Notes: generated by a model not told the origin, from the letters alone. Counted from the first letter of the stretch, positions 26,423 through 35,816 are shown. The stretch: DNA of 64,000 nt from Microbacterium pygmaeum (GCF_900100885.1 NZ_LT629692.1:2418001-2482000); one strand, 5' to 3'. Program-made: numbers and translations.

Positions 26423-26621
26423 AGCAGCATCGATCCGGCCATCACCGGGGAGCTCTCGGAAGAACAGGACGCCGGTCCTCAGTAGAACCGAGCGGGGCAG
26501 GCCCGTCACAGCCGTCGTATGAGCGGTCCGGTCCCGCAGTTCGCGGATCCGGGCAAGCGGGGTGGTACCGCGATCCGCACGGGTCGTCCTCGCAGGAAGC
26601 ATCGCAACCTGCTGGAGTGAC
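26423..26621 (+). promoter_or_regulatory. translational T-box riboswitch of ileS
   Basis: Leader RNA that reads the charging state of tRNA-Ile. The specifier ATC lies at 26441-26443 in GGCCATCACCGGGG. The T-box core GGGGTGGTACCGCG includes the UGGU bulge at 26563-26566, flanked by a 7-bp stem (GCGGATC 26543-26549 / GATCCGC 26572-26578). Downstream, GCAGG (26592-26596) pairs with CCTGC (26608-26612), and TCC (26587-26589) with GGA of the Shine-Dalgarno (26614-26616). It therefore hides the ribosome-binding site instead of forming an intrinsic terminator, as in other actinobacterial ileS leaders. Confidence 0.93.
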
Positions 26622-29600
26622 ATGACCTACCCTCGTCCGACCACAACCCCTGGCAGCTCGTTCGGCCCTGCCGCCGTGCCGGTCTCATCCAGCCCGCGCT
26701 TCCCGGAGATCGAACTCGAGGTTCTGGACTTCTGGCGCCAGGACGGGACGTTCCAGGCCTCCATCGCCCAGCGTGAGGGCGCTGAGGAGTGGGTCTTCTA
26801 CGACGGTCCGCCGTTCGCGAACGGGCTGCCGCACTACGGCCACCTGCTCACCGGCTACGCGAAGGACGTCTTCCCGCGGTTCCAGACGATGATCGGCAAG
26901 AAGGTCGACCGCGTGTTCGGCTGGGACACGCACGGTCTTCCGGCCGAACTGGAGGCGATGAAGCAGCTCGGAATCACAGAGAAGTCCGAGATCGAGGCGA
27001 TGGGCATCTCCACGTTCAACGATCGGGCGCGCGAGTCGGTCCTGACGTACACGCGCGAGTGGGAAGAGTACGTCAACCGCCAGGCGCGGTGGGTCGATTT
27101 CGAGCGCGGCTACAAGACGCTCGACACCACCTACATGGAGAGCGTCCTGTGGGCCTTCAAAACGCTCTACGACAAGGGGCTCGCGTACGAGGGGTATCGC
27201 GTCCTGCCGTACTGCTGGCGCGACGAGACTCCGCTGAGCGCGCACGAGCTGCGCATGGACGACGACGTCTACAAGATGCGTCAGGACCCGTCGGTGACCG
27301 TGACCTTCCCGTTGACGGGCGCGAAGGCCGAATCGCTCGGTCTGACCGGCGTTCGCGCGCTGGCATGGACGACCACACCCTGGACGCTGCCCACGAACTT
27401 CGCCCTCGCGGTGGGTCCCGACATCAAGTACGTCGTGCTGCCCGCCGGCCCGAACGGCGCGGCCGATGTGCACCACGATCCTTCGACGGGCCCGGGCACC
27501 GTAGGCAACGAGCACGACCCGATCGAGGCGGCCGCGCACCGGTACCTGCTCGCGCAGGAGCTGCTCGGCAACTACGCGAAGGACCTCGGCTACGAGGACG
27601 CCGCGGCCGCCCAGGCGGCCGTGCATGCCACGATCCTCGGCGCAGAACTCGCGGACGTGACCTACGATCGGCTCTTCGACTACTACGCGGATGCCGAGAT
27701 GTGGGGCACCGCGGATGCCTGGCGCATCCTGGTCGACGACTACGTCACGACTGCGGACGGCACGGGCATCGTCCACCAGGCGCCCGCCTACGGCGAGGAC
27801 GACCAGCGGGTCGGCGAGGCTGCCGGCATCCCCACGATCCTCTCCCTGGACGACGGCGGCCGCTTCCTGCCTGCGGTCACCGACGTCGCCGGTGAACTGT
27901 GGATGGACGCGAACACGCCGCTCGTGCGTCTGCTGCGCCAGGACGGGCGCCTGCTGCGTCTGGCCAGTTACGAGCACTCGTACCCGCACTGCTGGCGCTG
28001 CCGGAACCCTCTGATCTACAAGGCCGTCTCCAGCTGGTTCGTGCGGGTCACCGAGTTCCGCGACCGCCTGGAGGAGCTGAACGAGCAGATCACCTGGGTG
28101 CCGGAAAACGTCAAGCACGGCCAGTTCGGCAAGTGGGTGCAGGGCGCACGCGACTGGTCGATCAGCCGCAACCGCTACTGGGGCTCGCCGATCCCGATCT
28201 GGAAGAGCGATGACCCCGAGTACCCCCGTGTCGACGCGTACGGCTCGCTGGAAGAGCTGGAGCGCGACTTCGGACGCCTCCCGCGCAACGCCGCCGGTGA
28301 CGTCGATCTGCACCGGCCGTACATCGACGATCTGACGCGCCCGAACCCGGACGACCCGACCGGCGCAAGCACCATGCGGCGCATCGAGGACGTGCTGGAT
28401 GTCTGGTTCGATTCGGCTTCGATGCCGTTCGCGCAGGTGCACTATCCGTTCGAGCACCACGAGTGGTTCGACTCGCACGCCCCGGCCGACTTCATCGTGG
28501 AGTACATCGGCCAGACGCGCGGCTGGTTCTACGTCATGCACGTACTCTCGGGCGCGCTGTTCGATCGCCCCGCGTTCAAGGGCGTGATCAGCCACGGCAT
28601 CATCCTGGGCAACGACGGGCAGAAGGCGTCCAAGTCGCTGCGCAACTACCCGGACGTCTACGAGACGTACGAAAGCGACGGGTCGGATGCGACACGCTGG
28701 TACCTCATGTCCAGCCCGGTGCTGCGCGGCGGTAATTTCGTCGTCACGGCCGACGGCCTGCGCGCGGGTGTGCGGGAGTTCCTGCTGCCGCTGTGGAATT
28801 CGTGGTACTTCTTCGCCACGTACGCCAACGCCGCCCGCGCCGACGGAGGTGCGGGGTACGAGGCGACATGGCGCACCGACTCCACCGACGTGCTCGACCG
28901 CTACATCCTGGCGCTGACAGGCGATCTGGTCCGCGATGTTCGGGCGGGCTTGGAGAATCTGGACTCGCCCGCAGCCGCCACGGTGCTGCGGGAATTCGCC
29001 GAGGCGCTGACGAACTGGTTCATCCGCCGCTCGCGCGACCGGTTCTGGGTCGGCGTCTCGGACGACGACCCGACCACCACCGAGGCCTTCGACACGCTGT
29101 ACACCGTCCTCGAGACGCTCACGCGGGTCGCGGCGCCCCTCATCCCGCTCATCTCGGAGCGCATCTGGCAGGGACTCACCGGCGGCCGCAGCGTGCACCT
29201 CACGGATTGGCCGGACGCCGACGCCTTCCCGGCGCACGCGGACATCCGTCCCGCGATGGATGCGGTGCGCGACATCTCCTCGGTCACGAATGCGCTGCGC
29301 AAGAAGAGCGGTCGACGTGTGCGCCTGCCGCTGGCGAGCCTCACGGTCGTACGAGCGGATGCCGGAACGCTGGCGCAATTCGAAGACATCCTGCGCGACG
29401 AATTGAACGTCAAGGCGGTGCAGCTGGTCGAACTCGGCACCGGTACCGCTGCGGAGTACGGCATCACCCACCGCCTGTCGGTGAACGCGCGCGCCGCCGG
29501 ACCACGCCTCGGCAAGAGCGTCCAGACCGTCATCCAGGCCGCCCGATCCGGGGACTGGTCGGAGACCGACGGCGTGGTGACCGCCGGCGGCATCGCGCTC

Positions 29601-30050
29601 GAGCCGGCGGAGTACGAGCTCGCTCTGGAGACCACCGGCCGGCCGGAGGGAGAAGCGCTCGCGCTGCTGCCCGCCGGAGGCTTCGTCCTGCTGGACACCC
29701 GCACAACGCCGGAGCTCGAGGCCGAGGGGCTCGCGCGCGACGTCATCCGTGCGGTGCAGGACACCCGCCGTGCAGCCGGCTTCGATGTCAGCGATCGCAT
29801 CCGGCTCCAGCTGCAGTTCGAGGATTCCGCAGATGCCGCGGCGGTCGCGGCCGCGTTCCAGCTCGCCGACGTCGCCGGCGAGACGCTGGCGGTCGCGCAT
29901 GCGGTGCGGACGAGCACCGAGGTGCTCCTGGCCGACGGTCCCATCACGGAGACGGACGAGGTCGAGTACGAGGCGATCATCGAGGCTGGAACATACGCGA
30001 ACCAGGGCGCCTTCACAGTGTCGGTGGCACGGACGGAGGTCGGCGCATGA
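26622..30050 (+). CDS. ileS: isoleucine--tRNA ligase (type 2, large form)
   Basis: 1142 residues, the long eukaryote-like IleRS2 type, which is generally mupirocin-tolerant. HIGH motif appears as HYGH in NGLPHYGHLLTG. The signature loop reads KASKS in GNDGQKASKSLRNYPD, with Ala669 in place of the usual Met. Editing domain about 200-430, with an extended insertion (NGAADVHHDPSTGPG and following). Zinc-binding cysteines in CWRCRNP. ATG at 26622 lies 6 bases from GGAG, which the T-box sequestrator can pair. folC overlaps its end by ATGA. Confidence 0.97.
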   Translation: MTYPRPTTTPGSSFGPAAVPVSSSPRFPEIELEVLDFWRQDGTFQASIAQREGAEEWVFYDGPPFANGLPHYGHLLTGYAKDVFPRFQTMIGKKVDRVFGWDTHGLPAELEAMKQLGITEKSEIEAMGISTFNDRARESVLTYTREWEEYVNRQARWVDFERGYKTLDTTYMESVLWAFKTLYDKGLAYEGYRVLPYCWRDETPLSAHELRMDDDVYKMRQDPSVTVTFPLTGAKAESLGLTGVRALAWTTTPWTLPTNFALAVGPDIKYVVLPAGPNGAADVHHDPSTGPGTVGNEHDPIEAAAHRYLLAQELLGNYAKDLGYEDAAAAQAAVHATILGAELADVTYDRLFDYYADAEMWGTADAWRILVDDYVTTADGTGIVHQAPAYGEDDQRVGEAAGIPTILSLDDGGRFLPAVTDVAGELWMDANTPLVRLLRQDGRLLRLASYEHSYPHCWRCRNPLIYKAVSSWFVRVTEFRDRLEELNEQITWVPENVKHGQFGKWVQGARDWSISRNRYWGSPIPIWKSDDPEYPRVDAYGSLEELERDFGRLPRNAAGDVDLHRPYIDDLTRPNPDDPTGASTMRRIEDVLDVWFDSASMPFAQVHYPFEHHEWFDSHAPADFIVEYIGQTRGWFYVMHVLSGALFDRPAFKGVISHGIILGNDGQKASKSLRNYPDVYETYESDGSDATRWYLMSSPVLRGGNFVVTADGLRAGVREFLLPLWNSWYFFATYANAARADGGAGYEATWRTDSTDVLDRYILALTGDLVRDVRAGLENLDSPAAATVLREFAEALTNWFIRRSRDRFWVGVSDDDPTTTEAFDTLYTVLETLTRVAAPLIPLISERIWQGLTGGRSVHLTDWPDADAFPAHADIRPAMDAVRDISSVTNALRKKSGRRVRLPLASLTVVRADAGTLAQFEDILRDELNVKAVQLVELGTGTAAEYGITHRLSVNARAAGPRLGKSVQTVIQAARSGDWSETDGVVTAGGIALEPAEYELALETTGRPEGEALALLPAGGFVLLDTRTTPELEAEGLARDVIRAVQDTRRAAGFDVSDRIRLQLQFEDSADAAAVAAAFQLADVAGETLAVAHAVRTSTEVLLADGPITETDEVEYEAIIEAGTYANQGAFTVSVARTEVGA

Positions 30051-31399
30051 GCGATCGAAGCCGCGCGGACGCGGTCTACGCCGCGCTCCTGGAACGTCAG
30101 GGCGAGCAGTGGGTGCAGCCGCGGGTGGAGCGCACCCGCCGTGTGCTCGAGCTGCTTGATGACCCGCAGCGCACCTACCGGGTGGTCCACGTCACGGGGA
30201 CGAACGGGAAGACCTCCACCAGCCGCATCATCGAGAGCCTGGTTCGCGCGCACGGTCTTCGCACCGGCCTGTTCACGAGCCCGCACCTCGAGCGGTTCAC
30301 CGAGCGCATCATGATCGACGGGGCACCGATCGCCGACGCCGCCGTGGCCGACGCCTGGGACGAGATCACGCCGTTCATCGACCTCGTCGATGCCGAGCTG
30401 TCCGCGGCGGGCGACGCCGCGCTCACCTTCTTCGAGCTGCTGACGGTGCTTGCCTTCGTCGCCTTCGCGGACGCGCCGATCGACGTGCTGGTCCTCGAGG
30501 TGGGCATGGGCGGCGCCTGGGACTCGACGAACACCGCGGACGGTGACGTCGCGGTCTTCGCGCCGATCGACATCGACCACGCCGACCGCCTTGGGGAGAC
30601 GATCCGGGAGATCGCGATCGTGAAGGCCGGAATCATCAAGGACGGCGCCGCGGTGGTCTCGGCACGGCAGGATGCCGCGGCGCAGGCGGTCCTCCAGGCG
30701 GCCGCGACCGAACGCGGCGCGAGCATCGCCTTCGAGGGGACCGACTTCGCCCTCACCGAGGACCGTCTCGCCGTCGGCGGCCAGCTCATCTCCGTGCGCG
30801 GAATCGCCGGCACGTACGACGACGAATACCTTCCGCTGTACGGCGCCCATCAGGCGCGAAACGCCGCCCTCGCGATCGCGGCCGTCGAATCGCTGATCGG
30901 CGGCGGCGCGCAGGTGATCACGGGCGACATCCTCACCGAGGGCCTGGCTCAGGTGACCTCGCCCGGGCGACTGCAGCTGGTCGGCATCGATCCCACGGTT
31001 CTGGTGGATGCCGCGCACAACCCGCACGGCGCTCACGCGCTGGTCTCGGCCCTGCGCGAGTCGTTCGACTTCGACGAATGGGGTGTCGTGCTCGGGGTCC
31101 TGGCCGACAAGGACGCCGCGGGCATCGTGGCCCAGATCGCGCCGCTCGCCGCGCATGTCTTCGCCACCGCGCCCGAATCCGAACGTGCCGCGGACGCCGA
31201 CGCCATCGCCGACCTCGCCGAAGCGGCCGGTCTGCCCGTCACCGTGCACGCCACCCTGGCGGAGGCTGCCGATGCCGCCCGGGAGTGGGCTGCAAATGCC
31301 GAGCGTCGCGCCGTCGTGATCGCCGGCTCGGTGCTTCTTGCCGGCGAGACGGTCACGCTCGCAGACGTCGAGGACTGGAAGAGCGGGTGGCAGCGATGA
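30047..31399 (+). CDS. folC: folylpolyglutamate synthase / dihydrofolate synthase
   Basis: 450 residues. P-loop HVTGTNGKTST, omega-loop block GLFTSPHLERFTERI, and the Mur-ligase-type DAAHNPHG motif in the C-terminal domain. It adds glutamate to folates and probably forms dihydrofolate from dihydropteroate. The start codon overlaps the ileS stop by ATGA, and its own stop overlaps the DUF4233 start by ATGA, so the three are translated as a coupled unit under the T-box promoter. Confidence 0.95.
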   Translation: MSDRSRADAVYAALLERQGEQWVQPRVERTRRVLELLDDPQRTYRVVHVTGTNGKTSTSRIIESLVRAHGLRTGLFTSPHLERFTERIMIDGAPIADAAVADAWDEITPFIDLVDAELSAAGDAALTFFELLTVLAFVAFADAPIDVLVLEVGMGGAWDSTNTADGDVAVFAPIDIDHADRLGETIREIAIVKAGIIKDGAAVVSARQDAAAQAVLQAAATERGASIAFEGTDFALTEDRLAVGGQLISVRGIAGTYDDEYLPLYGAHQARNAALAIAAVESLIGGGAQVITGDILTEGLAQVTSPGRLQLVGIDPTVLVDAAHNPHGAHALVSALRESFDFDEWGVVLGVLADKDAAGIVAQIAPLAAHVFATAPESERAADADAIADLAEAAGLPVTVHATLAEAADAAREWAANAERRAVVIAGSVLLAGETVTLADVEDWKSGWQR

Positions 31400-31806
31400 G
31401 TCGCCGGGAACGCGCGCCCCGCGTGCGCCGGGTGCGCGGCGCGCAGGAGTCGCTCGGATCGATCGTCCTGGCCTCCGAGTCGCTGATCGTGTTCCTGTGC
31501 GGGCTGGTCGTCTTCGGGTTGAAGGCGCTTCCCGCACCGATCGAGCCGTGGTGGGGCATCGTCGGCGGCGTGGTGCTGGCAGTGGCGATGCTGCTGGCCT
31601 CCGGGGTCGTGCGGTACCGGTGGGGGATCGTCCTGGGATGGGTCCTGCAGGTCGTGCTGGCTCTCGCCGGATTCCTCGTGCCGACGATCACGCTGGTCGC
31701 GCTGGTTTTCGGTGGCATGTGGGCGTATGCGACGATCAAGGGGGCGTCGCTGGATGCGCGAAACGCGCGGCTCGCCTCACAAGCAGACATCCCGAACGGA
31801 GACTGA
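31396..31806 (+). CDS. DUF4233 membrane protein
   Basis: 136 residues. Four hydrophobic segments (about 24-44, 50-70, 76-93, 96-113) after a basic N-terminus. DUF4233 proteins occur next to folC in actinobacteria, exactly as here; function unknown. ATGA overlap with folC; ndk starts two bases after its stop. Confidence 0.85.
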   Translation: MSRRERAPRVRRVRGAQESLGSIVLASESLIVFLCGLVVFGLKALPAPIEPWWGIVGGVVLAVAMLLASGVVRYRWGIVLGWVLQVVLALAGFLVPTITLVALVFGGMWAYATIKGASLDARNARLASQADIPNGD

Positions 31807-31807
31807 A

Positions 31808-32224
31808 ATGGCCACCGAAGAGACACTCGTCCTCGTCAAACCCGACGGCGTCGCCCGCGGCCTCACCGGCGCGATCCTGGCCCGCATCGAGGCCAAGGGG
31901 TATTCGCTCGTCGACATCCGGCTCGTGGAGCCCGACCGCGAGACGCTGGAGCAGCACTACGCGGAGCACGAGGGGAAGCCCTTCTACGAGCCGCTCCTGG
32001 AATTCATGCTGTCCGGACCGTCCGTCGCGATCCGGCTCGCCGGCAACCGGGTCATCGAAGGATTCCGCTCGCTCGCCGGGACCACGGACCCCACGACGGC
32101 TGCGCCGGGCACGATCCGTGGCGACTTCGGCCGCGACTGGGGCCTGAAGGTCCAGCAGAACCTGGTGCACGGTTCCGACAGCCCGGAGTCAGCGGCCCGC
32201 GAATTGGGTATCTGGTTCAGCTGA
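31808..32224 (+). CDS. ndk: nucleoside diphosphate kinase
   Basis: 138 residues. KPDGVARG at the N-terminus and the phospho-histidine His121 in QNLVHGSDSPESA are diagnostic. It balances NTP and dNTP pools. One base separates it from the DUF4233 stop, and GGAG lies about ten bases upstream. The gene converges with the VKOR gene; only a weak 5-bp hairpin lies between them. Confidence 0.97.
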   Translation: MATEETLVLVKPDGVARGLTGAILARIEAKGYSLVDIRLVEPDRETLEQHYAEHEGKPFYEPLLEFMLSGPSVAIRLAGNRVIEGFRSLAGTTDPTTAAPGTIRGDFGRDWGLKVQQNLVHGSDSPESAARELGIWFS

Positions 32225-32254
32225 CCCGGCGGGCCTCGAGACGCCGCCCCCTTC

Positions 32255-32869
32255 TCACCCGAGGATCGTGTCGAGGATGTTCGGGATGGCGTTCAGGCGG
32301 ACCTGGGCCAGCAGCAGGATGATCGCGTAGCTGACGAAGGCCATCAACGGCACCCACACCATGAGGCGGTCGGCGCCGCGCCGGATGCGGGCGGAGACCG
32401 GCACCGCGCCGTTGCGCAGCACGTGCAAGGTGACGGCGTAGAACGACGGGATCGTGACCACCCACGTCACCATGCACCACGGGCACAGCGTGCCGAGCAC
32501 GAAGACGCTCTGACCGATCAGCCAGAGGACGAATCCGAACGCGAAGGCCAGTCCCGCCCAGAAGCACCACCAGAACCACGCCGCGAACCGCGCTCCCGCG
32601 AGGATGGCGACGCCGACCACGATCGGCGCGATCCATCCGCTCAGACCAAGCAGGGGATTCGGGAAACCGAAGACGCTGCCCTGCCAGGACTGCAGATTCG
32701 CCGTGCACTGCACCAGGATGCTGAAATCGCAGGATGCCGCGGCATCGGGGTCCATCAGAAGGTGCAGGCGCTCCAGTGTCAGCGAGAATGCCGCCCACCA
32801 TCCGACGACGCCGGCGATGATCAGCCAGACGGCGAGGGCGACGGGGCGGCTGTGGCGGGTCTCGGGCAT
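32255..32869 (-). CDS. vitamin K epoxide reductase family protein
   Basis: 204 residues with five hydrophobic helices. Loop cysteines Cys47 and Cys55 (CDFSILVQC) and the active CXXC Cys129-Pro-Trp-Cys132 are the four redox residues of bacterial VKOR, with WQGSVFGFPNPLLGL between them. In actinobacteria VKOR reoxidises DsbA-like enzymes during exported disulfide formation. It lacks a fused thioredoxin domain, so the partner is encoded elsewhere. ATG at 32869. Confidence 0.92.
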   Translation of the reverse strand: MPETRHSRPVALAVWLIIAGVVGWWAAFSLTLERLHLLMDPDAAASCDFSILVQCTANLQSWQGSVFGFPNPLLGLSGWIAPIVVGVAILAGARFAAWFWWCFWAGLAFAFGFVLWLIGQSVFVLGTLCPWCMVTWVVTIPSFYAVTLHVLRNGAVPVSARIRRGADRLMVWVPLMAFVSYAIILLLAQVRLNAIPNILDTILG

Positions 32870-32968
32870 GCCTCGGATTATGACATCGCGCGCTGTGGAG
32901 GAACTCCGCATCAAGGCTCCGATAGGGATCGGCTGACGTCGGTCCGCGCAATCGCGTCGGGAAAGTGC

Positions 32969-33161
32969 GATAATGGTGGCGATGAGTCGCGGCCGCGCCG
33001 CCACATGCATCACCCCAGATGACTTCGGGCGATGAACGCCCTTCGCAGCACGAGCCACGGGCCGGCTGCAGACCGAGTGAGTAAGCGGCACCGCAGGTGC
33101 GGCACCGCACGAGATTTCGCCGGACGACGCGCGGTGTCGTTCGCAGGGAGTACGACCAGTG
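32969..33161 (+). promoter_or_regulatory. promoter and long leader of the RNase E/G gene
   Basis: TGCGATAAT at 32966-32974 looks like an extended -10, which would leave a leader of roughly 180 bases. A small hairpin GGGCG-ATGAA-CGCCC lies at 33027-33041, and GCGGCACCGCA is directly repeated around 33083-33108. Long leaders of RNase E genes can mediate self-cleavage feedback; that role here is inferred from position only. Confidence 0.4.
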
Positions 33162-35504
33162 ATGGCCGATGGAACCGATGCACAGCCCCACCTCGACGAT
33201 GACGCAGCCGCACCGGCTGAGGGAGATTCGTCGTCCGTAGCCGCAGCGGGCGACGGCTCCGCGGAGTCGGCACCGCACGAGCCTGACGCGGCGGAAACGC
33301 CCGCAGTCGAGGTACCCGCGGCCGAGCACCCCGCCGCGGAGGAGCCCGTTGCTGCAGAATCCGCTCCGACGGAGGAGCCCGTTGCCGCGGCAGAAGATCC
33401 CGCGGACGATCGGCCGAAGACGGCCGTCGACCTGGGCCTCCTGCCCGAGGTCTTCGTCTCTGCCGTTTCCACGCAGCTGGTGTTCTACGCACCCGAGATC
33501 GCTGCGCTGCCGCCCCTTCCGGAAGACGATTTCGACGCCAATCTCGACGCCTCGTCGACGAGCGCGCGCCGCCGCAACCGGCGCAGGACCGGAGAGGGAC
33601 GCGAAGAGCCCGCCGCGGCCGTCGAGCCGCAACAGCGCCAGCCCAAGCAGCAGCAGCCCCCGCGCCAGCGCGCCGTCGAGCTGATCACCGAGCCGCAGCG
33701 CATCAAGGGCTCGACCCGCCTCGAGGCGAAGAAGCAGCGCCGCCGGGACGGACGCGAGGCCGGCCGCCGCCGGACCGTCGTGACCGAGGCGGAGTTCCTC
33801 GCCAGGCGCGAGGCGGTCGACCGGGAGATGATCGTCCGCTCGAAGAACGGCCGCATCCAGATCGCGGTCCTCGAGGACAACGTGCTGGTCGAGCACTACG
33901 TCGCGCGCAACCAGGACGCATCCCTGATCGGAAACGTCTACATCGGCCGCGTGCAGAACGTGCTGCCGAGCATGGAGGCCGCTTTCGTCGACATCGGTCG
34001 CGGTCGCAACGCCGTGCTGTATTCCGGCGAAGTCGACTGGGACGCCGTCGAGACCGGCAATCAGCCGCGCCGCATCGAGCTGGCGCTCAAGAGCGGCGAC
34101 CGGGTTCTCGTGCAGGTCACGAAGGACCCCGTCGGACACAAGGGTGCGCGCCTGACCAGCCAGATCTCGCTGCCCGGACGCTACCTCGTCTACGTGCCCG
34201 GCGGCGCGATGAACGGCATCTCGCGCAAGCTTCCCGACACCGAGCGGGCGCGACTGAAGAAGATCCTCAAAGAGGTCCTTCCCGAATCGGCGGGCGTCAT
34301 CGTCCGCACCGCCGCCGAAGGCGCCACCGAGGAGCAGCTCACCCTCGACGTGCAGCGTCTGACCAGCCAGTGGGAGCACGTCAGCCGCCAGGTCGAATCG
34401 ATCCAGGCACCCGCGCTCCTGCACTCCGAGCCCGACCTGCTCGTGAAGATCGTGCGCGACGTCTTCAATGAGGACTTCACGAAGATGCTCATTCAGGGCG
34501 AGGATGCCCTGCAGACCATCACGAACTATCTCGAGAGCGTCGCGCCCGACCTGGTCGAACGCGTCGTGGCCTATGAGGGCGACGGCGATCCGTTCGAGGA
34601 CTTCCGGGTATCCGAGCAGATCGAGAAGGCGCTGGATCGCAAGGTGTGGCTGCCCTCCGGCGGCTCGCTGGTCATCGACCGCACCGAGGCGATGACGGTC
34701 GTCGACGTGAACACGGGCAAGTTCGTCGGCTCCGGCGGAAACCTCGAGGAGACCGTCACCAAGAACAACCTCGAGGCCGCCGAAGAGATCGTGCGTCAGC
34801 TGCGTCTGCGCGACATCGGCGGCATCATCGTCGTCGACTTCATCGACATGGTGCTCGAGTCCAATCGCGACCTGGTCCTGCGACGACTCGTCGAATGCCT
34901 GAGCCGCGATCGCACCAAGCACCAGGTGGCCGAGGTCACCTCGCTCGGGCTCGTGCAGATGACACGCAAGAAGCTGGGCCTGGGCCTGCTGGAGACCTTT
35001 AGCGAGCCGTGCGAGGTCTGCGCCGGCCGGGGGGTCGTCGTCCACCACGATCCCGTCGTCAAGCACCGCGCGCCGATCGGCAACGGTCAGCCTCCGGGAC
35101 GCCGCCCGCGAACCCCCGCGCCGACCTCGAACGGTGCGGCAGGCGGCACGCACGTGATCACCGAGGGCGTGAAGTCGGCGCTGGCGCAGATCGCGGCATC
35201 CACGATCCACTCGCACCACGACGAAGAGGTCGTCGAGGCTGCGCCGGTGGCCGAGGCGCCGCCCGTCGAGCGCCCCAAGAAGCAGCGGAAGAAGCGATCG
35301 GATGCTCCGGCCAAGACGCCGCGCGCGGATGTGACGCAGCCGCGCACCGAGGGGGGATCACCGCGGACCGAGAAGGACCTGCTGCTGGATTCGGTGCTCA
35401 GCGCCCTGCCCGAGCCGAAGGCGCCCGGCCAGGGTCGCGGTCGCCGCCGTGTGACCACCGCGGCCCTCTCCGGAACGCCCGTCTCGCACGCACCCGAGGA
35501 CTGA
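33162..35504 (+). CDS. rne: ribonuclease E/G family protein
   Basis: 780 residues. The acidic Pro/Ala/Glu-rich N-terminal region (about 1-110) and a basic stretch (residues 120-215) precede the catalytic core. Core blocks: S1 domain at LIGNVYIGRVQNVLPSMEAAFVDIG; DNase-like site residues in MTVVDVNTGKF and GGIIVVDFIDM; zinc-link CEVCAGRG. A basic, low-complexity tail follows. The Micrococcales form carries disordered extensions on both sides, unlike E. coli. GTG at 33159 precedes the ATG and either could start; GGGAG is at 33146-33150. Confidence 0.95.
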   Translation: MADGTDAQPHLDDDAAAPAEGDSSSVAAAGDGSAESAPHEPDAAETPAVEVPAAEHPAAEEPVAAESAPTEEPVAAAEDPADDRPKTAVDLGLLPEVFVSAVSTQLVFYAPEIAALPPLPEDDFDANLDASSTSARRRNRRRTGEGREEPAAAVEPQQRQPKQQQPPRQRAVELITEPQRIKGSTRLEAKKQRRRDGREAGRRRTVVTEAEFLARREAVDREMIVRSKNGRIQIAVLEDNVLVEHYVARNQDASLIGNVYIGRVQNVLPSMEAAFVDIGRGRNAVLYSGEVDWDAVETGNQPRRIELALKSGDRVLVQVTKDPVGHKGARLTSQISLPGRYLVYVPGGAMNGISRKLPDTERARLKKILKEVLPESAGVIVRTAAEGATEEQLTLDVQRLTSQWEHVSRQVESIQAPALLHSEPDLLVKIVRDVFNEDFTKMLIQGEDALQTITNYLESVAPDLVERVVAYEGDGDPFEDFRVSEQIEKALDRKVWLPSGGSLVIDRTEAMTVVDVNTGKFVGSGGNLEETVTKNNLEAAEEIVRQLRLRDIGGIIVVDFIDMVLESNRDLVLRRLVECLSRDRTKHQVAEVTSLGLVQMTRKKLGLGLLETFSEPCEVCAGRGVVVHHDPVVKHRAPIGNGQPPGRRPRTPAPTSNGAAGGTHVITEGVKSALAQIAASTIHSHHDEEVVEAAPVAEAPPVERPKKQRKKRSDAPAKTPRADVTQPRTEGGSPRTEKDLLLDSVLSALPEPKAPGQGRGRRRVTTAALSGTPVSHAPED

Positions 35505-35526
35505 CCGGCGCGCGATCGAGAGCGCA

Positions 35527-35559
35527 GCGGCACGGGCTCGGATTCAGAGCCCGCGCCGC
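35527..35559. terminator. hairpin terminator of rne overlapping the DUF4031 stop
   Basis: Stem GCGGC-GGGCTC / GAGCCC-GCCGC with one 2x2 mismatch and a 7-base loop. The 3' arm contains the last codons and stop region of the convergent DUF4031 gene. Confidence 0.65.
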
Positions 35560-35816
35560 TCCCGTTCGGTCACGCGCAGGCCCGAGGCGATCAGCGCGCG
35601 CACGAGCGTGTGACCGTCCACCGGCACCGCGCCGCCGTCGACCAGTCGCTGGTGGGCTTCATCGGGCACGTCGTAGTGATCGCGGTCGAAACCGCGGCGC
35701 GGAATGCCGTGGGTCGCCGCGAAGGCGTGCAGTTCGTCCAGGTCGGAGTCGCTGATCAGATGCGACCAGAGCCGCCCGTGTGCTGGCCACATCGGATCGT
35801 CGATCAGGATGGTCAC
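35544..35816 (-). CDS. DUF4031 protein
   Basis: 90 residues, the full family length. Diagnostic text: MTILIDDPMWPAHGRLWSHL at the N-terminus, HAFAATHGIPRRGFDRDHYDV in the centre. DUF4031 is a short actinobacterial family of unknown function with conserved Trp, His and Asp residues. Starts at ATG 35816, divergent from the rplU promoter; its 3' end lies inside the rne terminator stem. Confidence 0.9.
   Translation of the reverse strand: MTILIDDPMWPAHGRLWSHLISDSDLDELHAFAATHGIPRRGFDRDHYDVPDEAHQRLVDGGAVPVDGHTLVRALIASGLRVTERERRGL

Noticed and set aside
28901..31537. Long minus-strand open frames opposite ileS and folC
   Set aside because: Low-complexity, Arg/Ser-rich translations without motifs, fully covered by well-identified plus-strand genes.
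32227..32246. Hairpin between ndk and the VKOR gene as a terminator
   Set aside because: Only a 5-bp CGGCG/CGCCG stem with a 10-base loop; too weak to call.
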